Part shown: positions 34,877-45,723 of the stretch, piece by piece | Layout of the letters: each line of letters starts with the position of its first letter | Numbering within the stretch: the stretch's first letter is position 1 | Source: Campylobacter concisus | GTDB lineage: Bacteria; Campylobacterota; Campylobacteria; Campylobacterales; Campylobacteraceae | Length of the DNA: 64,000 nucleotides | Assembly (NCBI RefSeq): GCF_002913715.1 | Contig: NZ_PPCE01000009.1 | Span: forward strand, 248,001 to 312,000 | Direction of reading: 5' to 3' | Notes under the pieces: model-generated | Told to the model about the DNA's origin: nothing | The model's input: the letters and a program-made list of their open reading frames with translations, nothing else | Database searches by the model: none | Program-made: the position numbers and the translations under genes

Positions 34877-35803
34877 TTAGCCTTTGGTTTTTAGCTTTAG
34901 TTCAAAGTTGTTTCCACTCTCATCTTGGTTATCTTTTTGATGTATTGTCTTATTATTTGTGAGAAATTTAACCATATCGCTTATATATTTTTTATGTTCG
35001 CTTCTTGGCACAATAGCATCGATTAAGCCATGTTCTAATAAAAACTCGGCTCTTTGAAATCCCTCTGGAAGGTCAGCACCAATGGTTTGTTTGATGACCC
35101 TTTGACCGGCAAAGCCTATTAAAGCGCCAGGTTCAGCGATTATTAGATCTCCAAGCCAAGCAAAAGAGGCGCTAACACCACCCATTGTCGGATCAGTAAG
35201 TATTGAGATGTAAGGTAGTTTCGCTTCATCAAGTAGTTTTAAAGCAGCTGATGTCTTTGACATTTGCATCAAAGAGAATGTGCTCTCTTGCATTCTAGCT
35301 CCACCTGAAGCACTCACTATGACTAAAGCTTGGCGTTTTTCTATTGCTCGTTTTATCGCTCTTACGATCTTTTCACCCTCAACTGAAGCTAGCGAACCAC
35401 CCATGAAGCCAAAGTCAAAAACAACTAGCTGGATCTCTTGTCCGTCGCATTTACCTTCGCCACATATCACTGAGCTTGTGTGTCCTGTTTTTTCTTTATT
35501 TTCTGTGATTCTTTTTTTGTATGATTTTTTATCAACAAAATTTAATGGATCTACCGGTTTTAAATTCGCGTCAAATTCTACAAAGCTACCTTCATCGCAG
35601 ATCAAATTTATGCGATCATCAGCTTTTAATCTCATATGATAGCCGCATTTTGGGCAAACATTAAAACAAGCTTCAACTTCTTTGTAGTACATCAGTGAGT
35701 GACAATTATCGCATTTTACCCAGTGCGTAGGTGCTTCTTCTGGACGAGGTTGAGCTTTTCTTATCTTTGAAAAAATGTCTGAGAAATTCATCTTTTTACC
35801 CAC
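34877..35803 (-). CDS. accD: Acetyl-CoA carboxylase carboxyltransferase subunit beta
   Basis: A 308-aa subunit that, with AccA, transfers CO2 from biotin to acetyl-CoA. The N-terminal zinc ribbon is CDNCHS (32-37) and CPKCGYH (about 54-60). The crotonase-like core has [18 protein letters not shown] and [12 protein letters not shown]. An internal Met at residue 5 is an alternative start. TATAAT on the minus strand (35828-35823) lies about 20 nt upstream. It heads the accD-rlmH-dksA-membrane protein-dusB-recO run. Confidence 0.97.
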   Translation of the reverse strand: MGKKMNFSDIFSKIRKAQPRPEEAPTHWVKCDNCHSLMYYKEVEACFNVCPKCGYHMRLKADDRINLICDEGSFVEFDANLKPVDPLNFVDKKSYKKRITENKEKTGHTSSVICGEGKCDGQEIQLVVFDFGFMGGSLASVEGEKIVRAIKRAIEKRQALVIVSASGGARMQESTFSLMQMSKTSAALKLLDEAKLPYISILTDPTMGGVSASFAWLGDLIIAEPGALIGFAGQRVIKQTIGADLPEGFQRAEFLLEHGLIDAIVPRSEHKKYISDMVKFLTNNKTIHQKDNQDESGNNFELKLKTKG

Positions 35804-35884
35804 TTATATTAAAAATTGTGGGATTATATCTAATGTTTGCCTTGCTTTTTCTTATATGACTTAAAGTTTGTTTATTTGTAGAGG

Positions 35885-35912
35885 TTTGAAGGGGTAAGTT
35901 AGCCCCTTCAAA
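35885..35912 (-). terminator. bamA terminator hairpin
   Basis: TTTGAAGGGG and CCCCTTCAAA form a perfect 10-bp stem with an 8-nt loop, 8 nt after the bamA stop codon on the minus strand. Confidence 0.75.
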
Positions 35913-35920
35913 GTATCTTA

Positions 35921-38176
35921 TTAGAAGCGTCTTCCGATAGTAAACTCAAATGTATTTGTATCATCGCCCTCTTTAGGTTTAAGAGCTTTTGCAAAGATTA
36001 GTTGAAGTGGTCCAATAGGAGTTATCCATTCGATACCAGTACCAACTGAAGATCTTTTTATCTCATTTAGGCTATTCTCACCGATCATGCCGTAGTCATA
36101 AAATACAACACCACGCATTTTGACACGATCTATTATAGGGAAGCTTATTTCGGCTGAATTATTAAATGAAGTTTCGCCGCCATATTCGTAGTAGTCGCCA
36201 TTATATTTTACCTTTGGAGATACTGTTCTGCTTTCGTAACCACGTAAGCTTCTTATACCACCAAGGTAAAGTCTTTCGTTGATCGGAGTATATCCTCTTT
36301 CCCAAATTTTGCCAAAGCTAGCTTTATATCTTAAGATAAGATCGTAGTCGATGTACTCTCTAAGACCTAGATAGTAGTTAAAATTTGTGCGATTTTTGAT
36401 AAAGTCTATATCGCCACCAAGCCCAGCTATCTCAAATGATGTGCTAGCTATGATGCCACGTCTTGGTAAGTAATAATCATCAGTGCTGTTATATGTTAAA
36501 GCCGGAGTTATAGCGCTTTTTATAGCTTTACCTTCTCTATAAATTTCTTTTTTGGTTTTTGTGTTGATATCTCTTAGTTCATCATCTTTTAAAGTAATTT
36601 TGCTTTGCTCAATGTTGTAAGTAAGTGATGCGCTTAAATTTCTAGTTAGTTTTCTACCTAGTGTTGTGCTAAAGCCATAGCTTCTCTCTTTGTATGTTCT
36701 CCAGTCATAGTCATTTGCGTAAAGTGTTCCACCAAGGCTATACTCTGAGTCGAAAATTCTTGGGTTTGTAAGACTTATCTGGCCTGAAAGCTCTCTGTCG
36801 CTCTTATCTACGCTTACTTGTCCTTGAAGACCAGAACCAAAGATATTTGTGTCAGAAAGTGCTGCATTTAGTAGTAGTCCGTCGCTGCTGCCGTATCCGA
36901 TACCACCACTTATTGATCCAGTTGAAGCCTCTTTTACTTTTACTTTTAGATCAACTGTATTTTTATCAACCGGATCTTCTTCTATCTCAACGTCATCAAA
37001 GTAGCTTGTTCTTTTTAATGCATCTTTTGAGTCTTGAAGGTCAGTTCTACTATATAAATTTCCTTCAGTTAGATAAAGTTCACGTCTTACAACGCGGTCA
37101 ACAGTCCTATCGTTTCCTGAAATTTGAACATTTCTTATATATACTTTTTCGCCAGGATCTACTTCATAATCAATATCGACAGTTTTATTTTCATCAAATT
37201 TATCAGTCTTTGGATAGACTTTTACAAACGCATAACCTTTATCAGCAACCATATCATCAAGCTTTTTCATATCTTGGCGAAGTCTTGCTGAGTTCATCGT
37301 ATCGCCAGCCTCAAGCCTAAAGTCATCTATAATCTTTTTAGTGTCAAGCTCTAGCTCCTCAGGTGCTGTAATACTTACATTTGAAACCTTATAAGGCTCA
37401 CCCTCATGAACATAATAAGTAAGATCAGCTGTGTAGTTATCAAACGATGAATTTAAATAAGGTGACGAAATAGTCGCGTCCAAATAGCCTTTTTGGAAAT
37501 ATTTGTCTTGTATTCTTGCTGGATCATTTTCAAGCTCGAAAAGTTTAACTTTACCATCATTTCTGCCCCAAAGCCAGCCCATAAATTCTCTACTTTTATT
37601 TGCAACTACTGGCTCAATGTCGTCATAATCAAACTCTTTTGCACCGACTAAATTTACATTTTTGATTATCATATTTTCGCCACGGTTTATATTGAGTGTT
37701 ATAAAAAGTGAGCTGTCATTATCTGCAACTGGTTGCTTTTCTACGTCAACAACTGTGTCAAAGTAGCCCTTTGACTCATAATACTGGCGAATTCTCTCTT
37801 TTGTTTTTTCAATTGTAAGCTCATCATACATATTGCCTGGCTTGATGTTAATTAGTGACTCTATGGCGGTTTTGTCGTTTGTTACAACACCTTTTAGATC
37901 GACTCTAGCGACACTTGGTTTTTCTTTTACAACCACCAAAAGATTGCCATTACCTGTATCTTCTATGTAGATATCATCGAAATAGTTTTGTTTGTATAAA
38001 TTTGTGATCGCCTTATCGCTAAGCTTTGGAGTCAGATCCTGACCGACTTTTAAGCCCATTATTTGGCTTGCTACTTCAGGCGAAAGGTGAATTAGGCCTT
38101 TAAAATTTATTGACTGGATTGTTTGTGCGCTTAGGCCACTGAAAGCTAATGCTAATAAAAATAATTTCTTTTTCAT
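35921..38176 (-). CDS. bamA: Outer membrane protein assembly factor BamA
   Basis: A 751-aa Omp85-family protein that inserts beta-barrels into the outer membrane. A signal peptide (1-18, ending FSGLSAQ) precedes five POTRA repeats (about 20-410). The barrel follows, with the lid motif RGY (LGGIRSLRGYES) near residue 670 and a terminal Phe (TFEFTIGRRF). Length and end are normal. It is transcribed alone, divergent from tyrA. Confidence 0.97.
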   Translation of the reverse strand: MKKKLFLLALAFSGLSAQTIQSINFKGLIHLSPEVASQIMGLKVGQDLTPKLSDKAITNLYKQNYFDDIYIEDTGNGNLLVVVKEKPSVARVDLKGVVTNDKTAIESLINIKPGNMYDELTIEKTKERIRQYYESKGYFDTVVDVEKQPVADNDSSLFITLNINRGENMIIKNVNLVGAKEFDYDDIEPVVANKSREFMGWLWGRNDGKVKLFELENDPARIQDKYFQKGYLDATISSPYLNSSFDNYTADLTYYVHEGEPYKVSNVSITAPEELELDTKKIIDDFRLEAGDTMNSARLRQDMKKLDDMVADKGYAFVKVYPKTDKFDENKTVDIDYEVDPGEKVYIRNVQISGNDRTVDRVVRRELYLTEGNLYSRTDLQDSKDALKRTSYFDDVEIEEDPVDKNTVDLKVKVKEASTGSISGGIGYGSSDGLLLNAALSDTNIFGSGLQGQVSVDKSDRELSGQISLTNPRIFDSEYSLGGTLYANDYDWRTYKERSYGFSTTLGRKLTRNLSASLTYNIEQSKITLKDDELRDINTKTKKEIYREGKAIKSAITPALTYNSTDDYYLPRRGIIASTSFEIAGLGGDIDFIKNRTNFNYYLGLREYIDYDLILRYKASFGKIWERGYTPINERLYLGGIRSLRGYESRTVSPKVKYNGDYYEYGGETSFNNSAEISFPIIDRVKMRGVVFYDYGMIGENSLNEIKRSSVGTGIEWITPIGPLQLIFAKALKPKEGDDTNTFEFTIGRRF

Positions 38177-38208
38177 TAAATTTAACCTAGAGTTTTAGTA
38201 TAAATGCG

Positions 38209-38214
38209 TATAAT
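38209..38214 (+). promoter_or_regulatory. tyrA promoter -10 box
   Basis: TATAAT in the context GCGTATAATATC, 51 nt upstream of the tyrA start in the 89-nt divergent bamA-tyrA spacer. Confidence 0.45.
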
Positions 38215-38265
38215 ATCATATTTTATTTTTAATAAATTTAAATTTTATAATTTTGAAGGTTTTTT

Positions 38266-39096
38266 ATGAAAATAGGTATCATCGGACTTGGTCTTATGGG
38301 TGGCTCGCTTGGTCTTGCACTAAAAGATGAAAAATTAATCTCTTGTGTTAGCGGATATGATAAAGATGAAAATCACAGCAAAAAAGCGCTCGAACTTGGC
38401 TTGGTGCATGAAATTCTAAGCATCGATGAGATGAAAAAGAAGTGTGACATAATCTTTTTAGCTGTGCCAGTAGAAGCTATCGTAAGCATTGTGCAAAATT
38501 TAACCGATATTAGCGAAGATACAACTATTGTTGATTTTGGCTCAACCAAACAAAAGATCATCGAGGCTGTGCCAGAAAAAATTCGTAAAAATTTCATTCC
38601 AGCTCATCCAATGGCAGGTACCGAGTATTCTGGTCCAGAGGCTGCCTTTAAATCACTTTACACAGGAGCAACTGTTATCGTTTGTGACTTTGCTGAGAGC
38701 GCAGAAAAACACGTAAAAAGAAGCGTAGAGTTATTTTCTTGTCTTGGCATGAAGATCATTTTTATGAGTGCGAAAGAGCATGATCATCACGTGGGTCTTA
38801 TTTCACATTTGCCTCATGCGATTGCATTTTCGCTTGCTAGTGGGATTTTAAAAGAAGAGGATAAAAGGCACATCGTAGCACTTGGTGGACCTACATTTAA
38901 GGGCATGATACGTGTTGCAAAGAGTTCGCCTTTTATGTGGAGCGATATCTTTAAGCAAAATAAAAATAATGTTGTTGAAGCCATAAATATGTTTGAAGAA
39001 GAGCTAAATTTGTGCAAAGATCTCATAAAAGATGAACGCTGGGATGAACTTTTTGCTTGGATGAGCGACGCTAGAGCCGTAAGAGAAATTTTGTAA
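38266..39096 (+). CDS. tyrA: Prephenate dehydrogenase
   Basis: A 276-aa NAD(P)-dependent enzyme that makes 4-hydroxyphenylpyruvate for tyrosine. The Rossmann motif GIIGLGLMGGSLGLAL is at 3-18; HPMAGTEYSGPEAA carries the active-site His, and HDHHVGLISHLPHAIAFSLA is typical. There is no chorismate mutase or ACT domain fused. It starts a rightward run to ribD. Confidence 0.95.
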   Translation: MKIGIIGLGLMGGSLGLALKDEKLISCVSGYDKDENHSKKALELGLVHEILSIDEMKKKCDIIFLAVPVEAIVSIVQNLTDISEDTTIVDFGSTKQKIIEAVPEKIRKNFIPAHPMAGTEYSGPEAAFKSLYTGATVIVCDFAESAEKHVKRSVELFSCLGMKIIFMSAKEHDHHVGLISHLPHAIAFSLASGILKEEDKRHIVALGGPTFKGMIRVAKSSPFMWSDIFKQNKNNVVEAINMFEEELNLCKDLIKDERWDELFAWMSDARAVREIL

Positions 39097-39158
39097 TTAA
39101 CTAAAAATTTATTGATTTACGTGTAAAATTTTGCAAATTAAATTTAAGGTAAAAATAT

Positions 39159-40529
39159 ATGTATAGACGTGGAGTTGGCGGATTTGGTATTGTTGTGCTT
39201 TTGCTAATTTTAATTTTAGCCGGTGGTTTTGGCTACGCTTTGATGTCAAAAGATTTTGAGCGAAATGAACCGATAATCGGTGTTGCTGATAAGGTTTATT
39301 GGAATCTTAGAACCCCAATGAATATCAAATTTAAAGACGATAGCGGTATAAAATTTGTACGAATTAGTATGAATGATGGGAAAAATGATCTAAATTTATT
39401 AAATCAAATCATACAAAATCCAAGTACCGAGCTTGATGTAAATTTAACCTTTCCAAAGACTGGCTTTTTTGCTCAAAAAGATACTTATGAGATGAATATT
39501 GAAGCTGTAGATACTAGCAAATGGAGCTTTTTTACTGGCAATAAAGCTAGTAAAAAAGTCGAAGTAGTGCTTGATACTTCAAAGCCTGATCTTTATGTGC
39601 TTTCGCAGTCTTATTCTATCTCAAAAGGTGGTAGCGCGGTTGTGGTCTTTAGAGCAACTGATAATCAGCTAAAAGAGGTCTATGTCCAGACAAATTTTGG
39701 TAAGAAATTTAAGGCAGTGCCATTTTATAAAGAGGGCTTTTATGCAGCACTTGTTGCTTGGCCAGTTCAGGTTGAAAATTTTAGTGCTGAGGTCATTGCA
39801 AGAGACTTTGCAGGTAACGAAAGTAAGTCACATGTTAGATATTTTTATGAAAATGTAAAGTATAAAACTTCAACTATTACATTAAACGATAGATTTTTAG
39901 ATGGTAAGATAGTTGATTTAACGGATCAATATGCAAAAGATCCAAGTGCGCTTTCAAGGCTTGAAAAAATGAGATTTGTCAATGAGACGCTTCGAAACTC
40001 AAATGAGGAAAAGATAACAGCACTTACTACAAATCCTGGCGATGAGATGTTAGCTGGCTTTAGTGTGACACCATTTTACCCACTAAGAAATGGTAAAAAA
40101 GTGGCTGACTTCGCCGATCACCGATACTATACATATAATAACGAGCAAGTAAGCGAATCTTGGCATATGGGAATAGACTTTGCAAGTGTGGCCGCAGCTC
40201 CTATTATAGCTAGCAATGCTGGTCGTGTTGTGCTAGCATCTGAAAATGGAATTTATGGATTAAATATTGTGATCGATCATGGATTTGGGCTTTATTCGCT
40301 TTATGGACACTGCTCAAGCACTAGAGTAAAAGAGGGCGATATGGTGGCAGCTGGCGATCAGATAGGTACTACTGGAACTAGTGGTCTTGCACTTGGTGAT
40401 CACCTTCACTTTGGAATTTTAGTCCAAGGCGAAGAGGTGAGACCACAACAATGGATGGATAAAAAGTGGATAAAGGACAATATCACAAGTGTTTTAGATG
40501 CTGCAAAAGCGATGATAGACAAGAACTAA
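39159..40529 (+). CDS. M23-family peptidoglycan metallopeptidase
   Basis: A 456-aa inner-membrane-anchored or secreted endopeptidase. One N-terminal helix (about 7-28) is followed by an Ig-like and linker region. The LytM domain is at about 325-435, with zinc ligands in HMGIDF and HLHFG and the accessory YGHCSSTRVKEGD. It cleaves peptide crosslinks in peptidoglycan; homologues in helical epsilonproteobacteria affect cell shape. Zinc-binding residues are intact, so it should be active. It lies between tyrA and lpxC as recalled for C. jejuni. Confidence 0.9.
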   Translation: MYRRGVGGFGIVVLLLILILAGGFGYALMSKDFERNEPIIGVADKVYWNLRTPMNIKFKDDSGIKFVRISMNDGKNDLNLLNQIIQNPSTELDVNLTFPKTGFFAQKDTYEMNIEAVDTSKWSFFTGNKASKKVEVVLDTSKPDLYVLSQSYSISKGGSAVVVFRATDNQLKEVYVQTNFGKKFKAVPFYKEGFYAALVAWPVQVENFSAEVIARDFAGNESKSHVRYFYENVKYKTSTITLNDRFLDGKIVDLTDQYAKDPSALSRLEKMRFVNETLRNSNEEKITALTTNPGDEMLAGFSVTPFYPLRNGKKVADFADHRYYTYNNEQVSESWHMGIDFASVAAAPIIASNAGRVVLASENGIYGLNIVIDHGFGLYSLYGHCSSTRVKEGDMVAAGDQIGTTGTSGLALGDHLHFGILVQGEEVRPQQWMDKKWIKDNITSVLDAAKAMIDKN

Positions 40530-40591
40530 AAAATTTGCAAAATTGATTTTTTAGTGCTATCATAAGCGGATTAAAAATATAAGGAAAATTC

Positions 40592-41476
40592 TTGAAACAA
40601 ACTACTATCGCAAGACGCGTTGAGACCGTTGGTATAGGGCTTCATAAAGGTGAGCCGATAAGACTTATACTAGAACCTCTTGATGCAAATTCTGGCATTA
40701 TTTTGCACCGCGAAGATCTTGGTATTAGTTTTAAAGCCGAACCTAAAAATGTGATAAATACGCAGATGGCAACCGTTGTTGGCAATGAAAAGGGCTTTAT
40801 TAGTACGATCGAACACCTGATGTCAGCCATAAATGGTTATGGTATTGATAATATTAGAATTTCTGTTGATGCAAATGAAATTCCAGTGATGGATGGTAGT
40901 GCAATAAGCTTTTGTATGCTACTTGATGAGGCTGGCATAAGATATCTTGATGCTGGCAAAAAAGTAATTCTTGTCAGACGTGAAGTTGAAGTCGTTGAGG
41001 GTTCTAAATTTGTACGAACTTCACCTTCAAGAAGTCCAAAATTTGACTATACGATAAAATTTGATCATCCAGTTATTGGTGAACAAAGATATGTTTTTGA
41101 TTTTAGTAAAAGCTCTTTTATAAAAAATATAGCTCGTGCTAGAACTTTTGGGTTTTTGAAAGATTTACAGCGTTTGCAAGCTCAAAATTTAGCCCTTGGT
41201 GCATCACTTGATAATGCCGTGGCAATCGATGATACGCATATCCTAAATCCAGAGGGTTTGAGATTTGAAAATGAGTTTGTAAGGCATAAAATTTTAGATG
41301 CAATTGGTGATTTGAGCTTGCTTGGAGCACCTTTATTGGGCGATTATACAGCATTTGCTGGAAGCCACGATCTAAATCACAAATTAACTCTTGCTTTGAT
41401 GTCCGATGAGAAAAACTACGAGATCGCAACTCTAAATGGTGAACTTCTAAAAGAGTATCAAAAGGTATTTGCATAG
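40592..41476 (+). CDS. lpxC: UDP-3-O-acyl-N-acetylglucosamine deacetylase LpxC
   Basis: A 294-aa zinc deacetylase, the committed step of lipid A synthesis. It starts at TTG 40592 after AAGGAAAA. Zinc ligands lie in STIEHLMSA (about 75-83) and HKILDAIGDL (about 232-241); RARTFGFLKD is another signature. The stop codon overlaps the probable start region of tsaB. Confidence 0.96.
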   Translation: MKQTTIARRVETVGIGLHKGEPIRLILEPLDANSGIILHREDLGISFKAEPKNVINTQMATVVGNEKGFISTIEHLMSAINGYGIDNIRISVDANEIPVMDGSAISFCMLLDEAGIRYLDAGKKVILVRREVEVVEGSKFVRTSPSRSPKFDYTIKFDHPVIGEQRYVFDFSKSSFIKNIARARTFGFLKDLQRLQAQNLALGASLDNAVAIDDTHILNPEGLRFENEFVRHKILDAIGDLSLLGAPLLGDYTAFAGSHDLNHKLTLALMSDEKNYEIATLNGELLKEYQKVFA

Positions 41477-41919
41477 AAAATATTGAAATTTTAGTTGTCT
41501 CTTTATCTACTCCGCTTTTAGTTGGAGTATATAAAGACGGCGTAAAATTTGATGAAATTACGACTGATGAACATGTCAGTGAAGCTTTGATAAAAATCTT
41601 AGAAAATTTATCGTCTAAATTTAATATCACAAAAATTATCTATTCAAATACGCCTGGAAGCTTTATGGGGCTAAAGGTGGCCTATGTTATTTTAAAGACT
41701 TTCTCTTTAGCAAAGGGTTGCGAATTTTATGCGGTTAGTGGCTTTAGCTTAAATGGTCACCAAGCGATAAGAGCAAATAAAAATTTAAGTTTTGTTTTAA
41801 AAGATGGCAAAATTTCACTTGAAAAAGTGGAGCCAGTAGGATTTAGGTTGCCTTTAAATTTAGATGAATTAAAACTAAATTCAGATACACTTCCAGATTA
41901 TATCATCCAAGCAGTTTAG
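41473..41919 (+). CDS. tsaB: TsaB-like tRNA threonylcarbamoyladenosine protein with unusual start
   Basis: TsaB-like scaffold of the TsaD-TsaB-TsaE complex that makes t6A in ANN-decoding tRNAs. The N-terminal block (IEILVVSLSTPLLVGVYK) is encoded from about 41476, and NTPGSFMGLKVAYVILKTF is the family's core motif. No ATG, GTG or TTG lies in frame before TTG 41587, which would remove the conserved N-terminus. The likeliest start is ATA 41473, overlapping the lpxC stop, with AAAGG 7 nt before it (148 aa); ATT 41482 is another option. The exact start is therefore uncertain. C-terminal half is short, as usual in this group. Confidence 0.75.
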   Translation: MENIEILVVSLSTPLLVGVYKDGVKFDEITTDEHVSEALIKILENLSSKFNITKIIYSNTPGSFMGLKVAYVILKTFSLAKGCEFYAVSGFSLNGHQAIRANKNLSFVLKDGKISLEKVEPVGFRLPLNLDELKLNSDTLPDYIIQAV

Positions 41920-41927
41920 GAGAAATT

Positions 41928-42812
41928 TTGAATATCTTAGTGCCTGCAACAAGTGCTAATTTGGGCCCTGGTTTTGATGCTTTGGGGCTTAGTTTGAAGC
42001 TTTTTAATAGCGTGAAAATCGAGCCAGCAAAATTTAGCTCAGTGTCGATAAACGGCGAAGGCAGCGGAAGTGTAAATTTAAAGAGAAATAATATATTCTT
42101 AAGTATTTTTAATGAAATTTTTTTTGAGCTAACTGGTAAAAATGAAAATTTTAGAGTCGTTTTTGAAAATAATATCCCATTTTCAAGGGGACTTGGTAGT
42201 AGCTCCGCTGTGATCGTTGGAGCCATTGCTTCAGCCTACGAAATGGCTGGCTTTAAGGCAAGCAAAGAGACAGTTTTAAATAAAGCTATCATCTATGAAA
42301 CCCATCCTGATAATATCTCGCCAGCAGTTCACGGTGGATTTATCAGCGCGATCGTAAAAAATGGTAATGTTTACGCAAATAAAATAAGTTTAAGCGATGA
42401 GATAAAAGCAGTAGTTGTTATCCCAAATAAACCGATGAGCACATCCTCGTCAAGACAAATTTTACCAAAGAACTATACGATGAAAGAGTGTGTAAATAAC
42501 TTATCTCATGCCGCTTTTTTAACATCTTGTTTTTATGAAAAAAAGTATGATCTCTTAAAAATAGCAAGCAAAGATTTGATGCATGAAGAGCGTAGAATGC
42601 ACGCTTTAGAAGAACTTTTTGAAGTTAGAAAAGTAGCTTATGAAAATGGTGCTTTAATGAGCACGCTTTCAGGCTCAGGTTCAAGCTTTTTAAATATCGC
42701 TTACAAAGATGATGCTAAAAATTTACAAGATATTTTAAAGAGTAAATTTAGTGATTTTAGGGTTGAGGTTTTTTCATTTGATAACGATGGATACGAAATT
42801 ACGCAAAGCTAA
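41928..42812 (+). CDS. thrB: Homoserine kinase
   Basis: A 294-aa GHMP kinase that phosphorylates homoserine for threonine synthesis. It starts at TTG 41928 after AGGAGA. The N-terminal VPATSANLGPGFDALGLSL and the ATP-binding PFSRGLGSSSAVIVGAI are diagnostic; the C-terminal STLSGSGSSF loop is also present. It is 8 nt after tsaB. Confidence 0.96.
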   Translation: MNILVPATSANLGPGFDALGLSLKLFNSVKIEPAKFSSVSINGEGSGSVNLKRNNIFLSIFNEIFFELTGKNENFRVVFENNIPFSRGLGSSSAVIVGAIASAYEMAGFKASKETVLNKAIIYETHPDNISPAVHGGFISAIVKNGNVYANKISLSDEIKAVVVIPNKPMSTSSSRQILPKNYTMKECVNNLSHAAFLTSCFYEKKYDLLKIASKDLMHEERRMHALEELFEVRKVAYENGALMSTLSGSGSSFLNIAYKDDAKNLQDILKSKFSDFRVEVFSFDNDGYEITQS

Positions 42813-42833
42813 AAACAAGTTTAAAAAGATATA

Positions 42834-43088
42834 ATGAACAAAAATAATCCTGTAAGGACATGTGTCGCTTGTAAAATTAAAATTTCTCAGAGCTTGCTAA
42901 AAAGATACCGCTTGGTAGGTAAAAATTTAGAGCATGGCAAGGGAAATGGTCGTAGCTTTTATCTGTGCGACAAATGTATGCAAAAAGATATAAAAATTTT
43001 AAAAAAAATAATTGATAAACAAACTAAAGGTGCTTTTATTTGTGATACACCGAAGTTAAAGGAGATACTCTTAAATGAGCAATGTTAG
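42834..43088 (+). CDS. ylxR: YlxR-family RNA-binding protein (DUF448)
   Basis: An 84-aa basic protein with the family motif RTCVACKIK (8-16) and the block [13 protein letters not shown]. YlxR proteins lie beside infB in many bacteria and bind RNA; they have been linked to transcription and RNase P. It overlaps infB by 14 nt, so translation is coupled. Confidence 0.9.
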   Translation: MNKNNPVRTCVACKIKISQSLLKRYRLVGKNLEHGKGNGRSFYLCDKCMQKDIKILKKIIDKQTKGAFICDTPKLKEILLNEQC

Positions 43089-45723
43089 GATTTCAGAGAT
43101 CGCAAACGAGCTTGGCTATCCAAGTAAAGAGATAGTAGAAAAAGCTCAAGAGTTAGGATTAAAAGTCAAAACTCACTCAAATGCAGTTAGCCTTGAAGAG
43201 GCCGAAGCTATATATGAATATGTTCAAACTGGCGTGATACCAGATAAATTTAAAAAGAAAAAGAGTGAACCTAAACCAAAAAAAGAGTCTAAAAAAGAAG
43301 TAGAAAAAGAGTCAGTAAAAAAAGAAGAAAAGCAAAAGAGTGAACCTAAAAAAGCTACTACTAAAACTGAGTCAAAGTCGGTAAAAGCTGAGCCTAAGAA
43401 AGAGGCACAAATTTTAGAAGAAAAACAAAAAATTGAGCCTAAAAAAGAAGAAATCAAAGTAGAGCAAAAACAAGTCGAAGCTCCAAGACCAAAAGAGAGC
43501 TTGGCCGATGTGACTCAAAAAAGACGTGGCCTTGTGATAGTAAAAAAGAAAAAAGACTATGAAGCGCCAATTGCTACAAAAGAAGAGAAAAAGCCTGAAC
43601 CAAGCATAGCTAATATAAGCGATTTTAAAAGTATGTTTTCAGCAAATGATGAAAATTTAGCTAAGAAAAAGAAAAAAGATAAAAAAGTAGTTGTTGCAAG
43701 TAAAAAGGACAACACTCAGAAGATGGATCTACTTGGCGGAAGTGACTTTGGTGACATAGTGCTAGAAGATGAAGATGTAGTTGTTCTTCCTGATTTTAGT
43801 TTTAAAACTCCGGTACCAGCACCTGCTCAAAAGACAAAACAGCCAAATGTTATGAGAACTACGGTCAACAATACGATAAATTCATTTGGCGAAGGCGGCA
43901 TTCAAAGAAGAGCTAGAAAAAAACACAAAAAGCCTGAAAATAAACAAAACAATGAAGCTGTGACATCTATAAGTATTCCAAAAGAAATTCGTGTTTATGA
44001 ATTTGCTGAAAAGCTAAACAAACAGCCAAGTGAGATCATTGGTAAGCTTTTCATGCTTGGTATGATGACAACCAAAAATGACTTTTTGGATGAAGATGCG
44101 ATAGAAATTTTAGCCGATGAGTTTAATGTAGAGGTTAATATCATCGACGATCAAAAAGAATTTGACTACGTAGCAGCCTACGAAGAGGAGATAAAAGACG
44201 ATGAAAATCTCCAGCCAAGAGCACCAGTCATAACCATCATGGGTCACGTCGATCACGGTAAAACTTCATTGCTTGATTACATAAGAAAATCACGTGTAGC
44301 AGCAGGAGAGGCTGGTGGTATCACTCAGCATGTTGGTGCTTATATGGTAAATAAAAATGGCAAAAACATCACATTTATTGACACCCCAGGTCACGAAGCG
44401 TTTACTGCTATGCGCGCAAGAGGTGCTGGTGTAACTGATATAGTTATCATCGTTGTTGCAGCAGATGACGGCGTAAAACCACAAACAAAAGAGGCGGTCA
44501 GCCACGCAAAAGCTGCTGGTGTACCAATAATCATCGCGATAAACAAAATGGATAAAGAGTCAGCAAATCCTGACCTAGTAAAGACTGGTCTTGCCGAGCT
44601 TGATATCATGCCAACAGAGTGGGGCGGAAAATATGAATTTGTGCCAATCTCTGCAAAAACAGGCATGGGCATAGATGATCTATTAGAGATCGTACTTTTA
44701 CAAGCTGACCTTTTAGAGCTAAAAGCAAATCCAAAGGCAAACGCAAAAGCAACTGTCATCGAGAGCTCACTTCAAAAAGGCCGTGGCCCAGTAGCTACTA
44801 TTATCGTTGAAAATGGCACGCTTCATGTTGGAGATACTGTCGTAGCTGGAGTTGCGTATGGAAAGATAAGAAGCTTACTTGATGACCAAGGTAAGCCTTT
44901 GCAAGATATAAAACCAGGCGAATGCGGTGTGATAGTAGGTCTTAGCGAGATAGCAGAGGCAGGCGAGACATTAATAGGCGTAAAAACTGATAAAGAGGCT
45001 CGTGAATACGCGCAGAAAAAGGCTGAATATATCCGCCAAAAAGAGCTTAGTAAGAGTACAAAAGTTAGTATTGACGAGCTTAGCGCTAAGATTGCTGAGG
45101 GTGAGTTAAAGACGCTTCCAGTCATCATCAAAGCTGACGTTGGTGGTTCACTTGAGGCACTAAAAGCAAGCCTAGAAAAACTAGCAAATGATGAGATCAG
45201 AGTAAATGTCATCCACTCAGGTGTTGGCGGCATCACGCAAAGCGACGTAGCACTTGCTAGTGCGAGCGAAGACTGTATAATCCTTGGTTTTAACATAAGA
45301 CCAACTGGCGAGATAAAAGAAAAGGCAAAAGAGAGCGGTGTTGAGATTAAAACATACAACGTTATCTATAATCTAATTGATGACGTGAAAGCAATCTTGG
45401 GTGGACTAATGTCACCTATCATCAGAGAAGAGCAGCTTGGTCAAGCTCAGGTTCGCCAAGTGATCCATGTGCCAAAAGTGGGTACTATTGCTGGATGTAT
45501 CGTCACTGAAGGCACGATAAACAGAGGGGCAAAAATTCGCCTTATTAGAGAAGGGGTGGTTGTTTATGAGGGCTCGGTAAGCTCATTAAAACGCTTCAAA
45601 GATGACGTCAAAGAGGTTGCTAAAGGTTATGAGTGTGGCGTTGGTATCGAAAATTTCAACGACATCAGAGAAAACGACTATATCGAAAGCTTTAAAGAAG
45701 TCAAAGAGAAAGCTACTCTATGA
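43075..45723 (+). CDS. infB: Translation initiation factor IF-2
   Basis: An 882-aa GTPase that brings fMet-tRNA to the ribosome. A small N-terminal fold (1-55, [20 protein letters not shown]) is followed by a Lys/Glu/Pro-rich low-complexity stretch (about 57-150). The G domain contains [14 protein letters not shown] (about 386), DTPGHEAF and NKMDKE. The C-terminal domains II-IV are complete. The long charged linker is usual but repeat-rich here (EPKKE units). It overlaps ylxR and rbfA. Confidence 0.98.
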   Translation: MSNVRISEIANELGYPSKEIVEKAQELGLKVKTHSNAVSLEEAEAIYEYVQTGVIPDKFKKKKSEPKPKKESKKEVEKESVKKEEKQKSEPKKATTKTESKSVKAEPKKEAQILEEKQKIEPKKEEIKVEQKQVEAPRPKESLADVTQKRRGLVIVKKKKDYEAPIATKEEKKPEPSIANISDFKSMFSANDENLAKKKKKDKKVVVASKKDNTQKMDLLGGSDFGDIVLEDEDVVVLPDFSFKTPVPAPAQKTKQPNVMRTTVNNTINSFGEGGIQRRARKKHKKPENKQNNEAVTSISIPKEIRVYEFAEKLNKQPSEIIGKLFMLGMMTTKNDFLDEDAIEILADEFNVEVNIIDDQKEFDYVAAYEEEIKDDENLQPRAPVITIMGHVDHGKTSLLDYIRKSRVAAGEAGGITQHVGAYMVNKNGKNITFIDTPGHEAFTAMRARGAGVTDIVIIVVAADDGVKPQTKEAVSHAKAAGVPIIIAINKMDKESANPDLVKTGLAELDIMPTEWGGKYEFVPISAKTGMGIDDLLEIVLLQADLLELKANPKANAKATVIESSLQKGRGPVATIIVENGTLHVGDTVVAGVAYGKIRSLLDDQGKPLQDIKPGECGVIVGLSEIAEAGETLIGVKTDKEAREYAQKKAEYIRQKELSKSTKVSIDELSAKIAEGELKTLPVIIKADVGGSLEALKASLEKLANDEIRVNVIHSGVGGITQSDVALASASEDCIILGFNIRPTGEIKEKAKESGVEIKTYNVIYNLIDDVKAILGGLMSPIIREEQLGQAQVRQVIHVPKVGTIAGCIVTEGTINRGAKIRLIREGVVVYEGSVSSLKRFKDDVKEVAKGYECGVGIENFNDIRENDYIESFKEVKEKATL

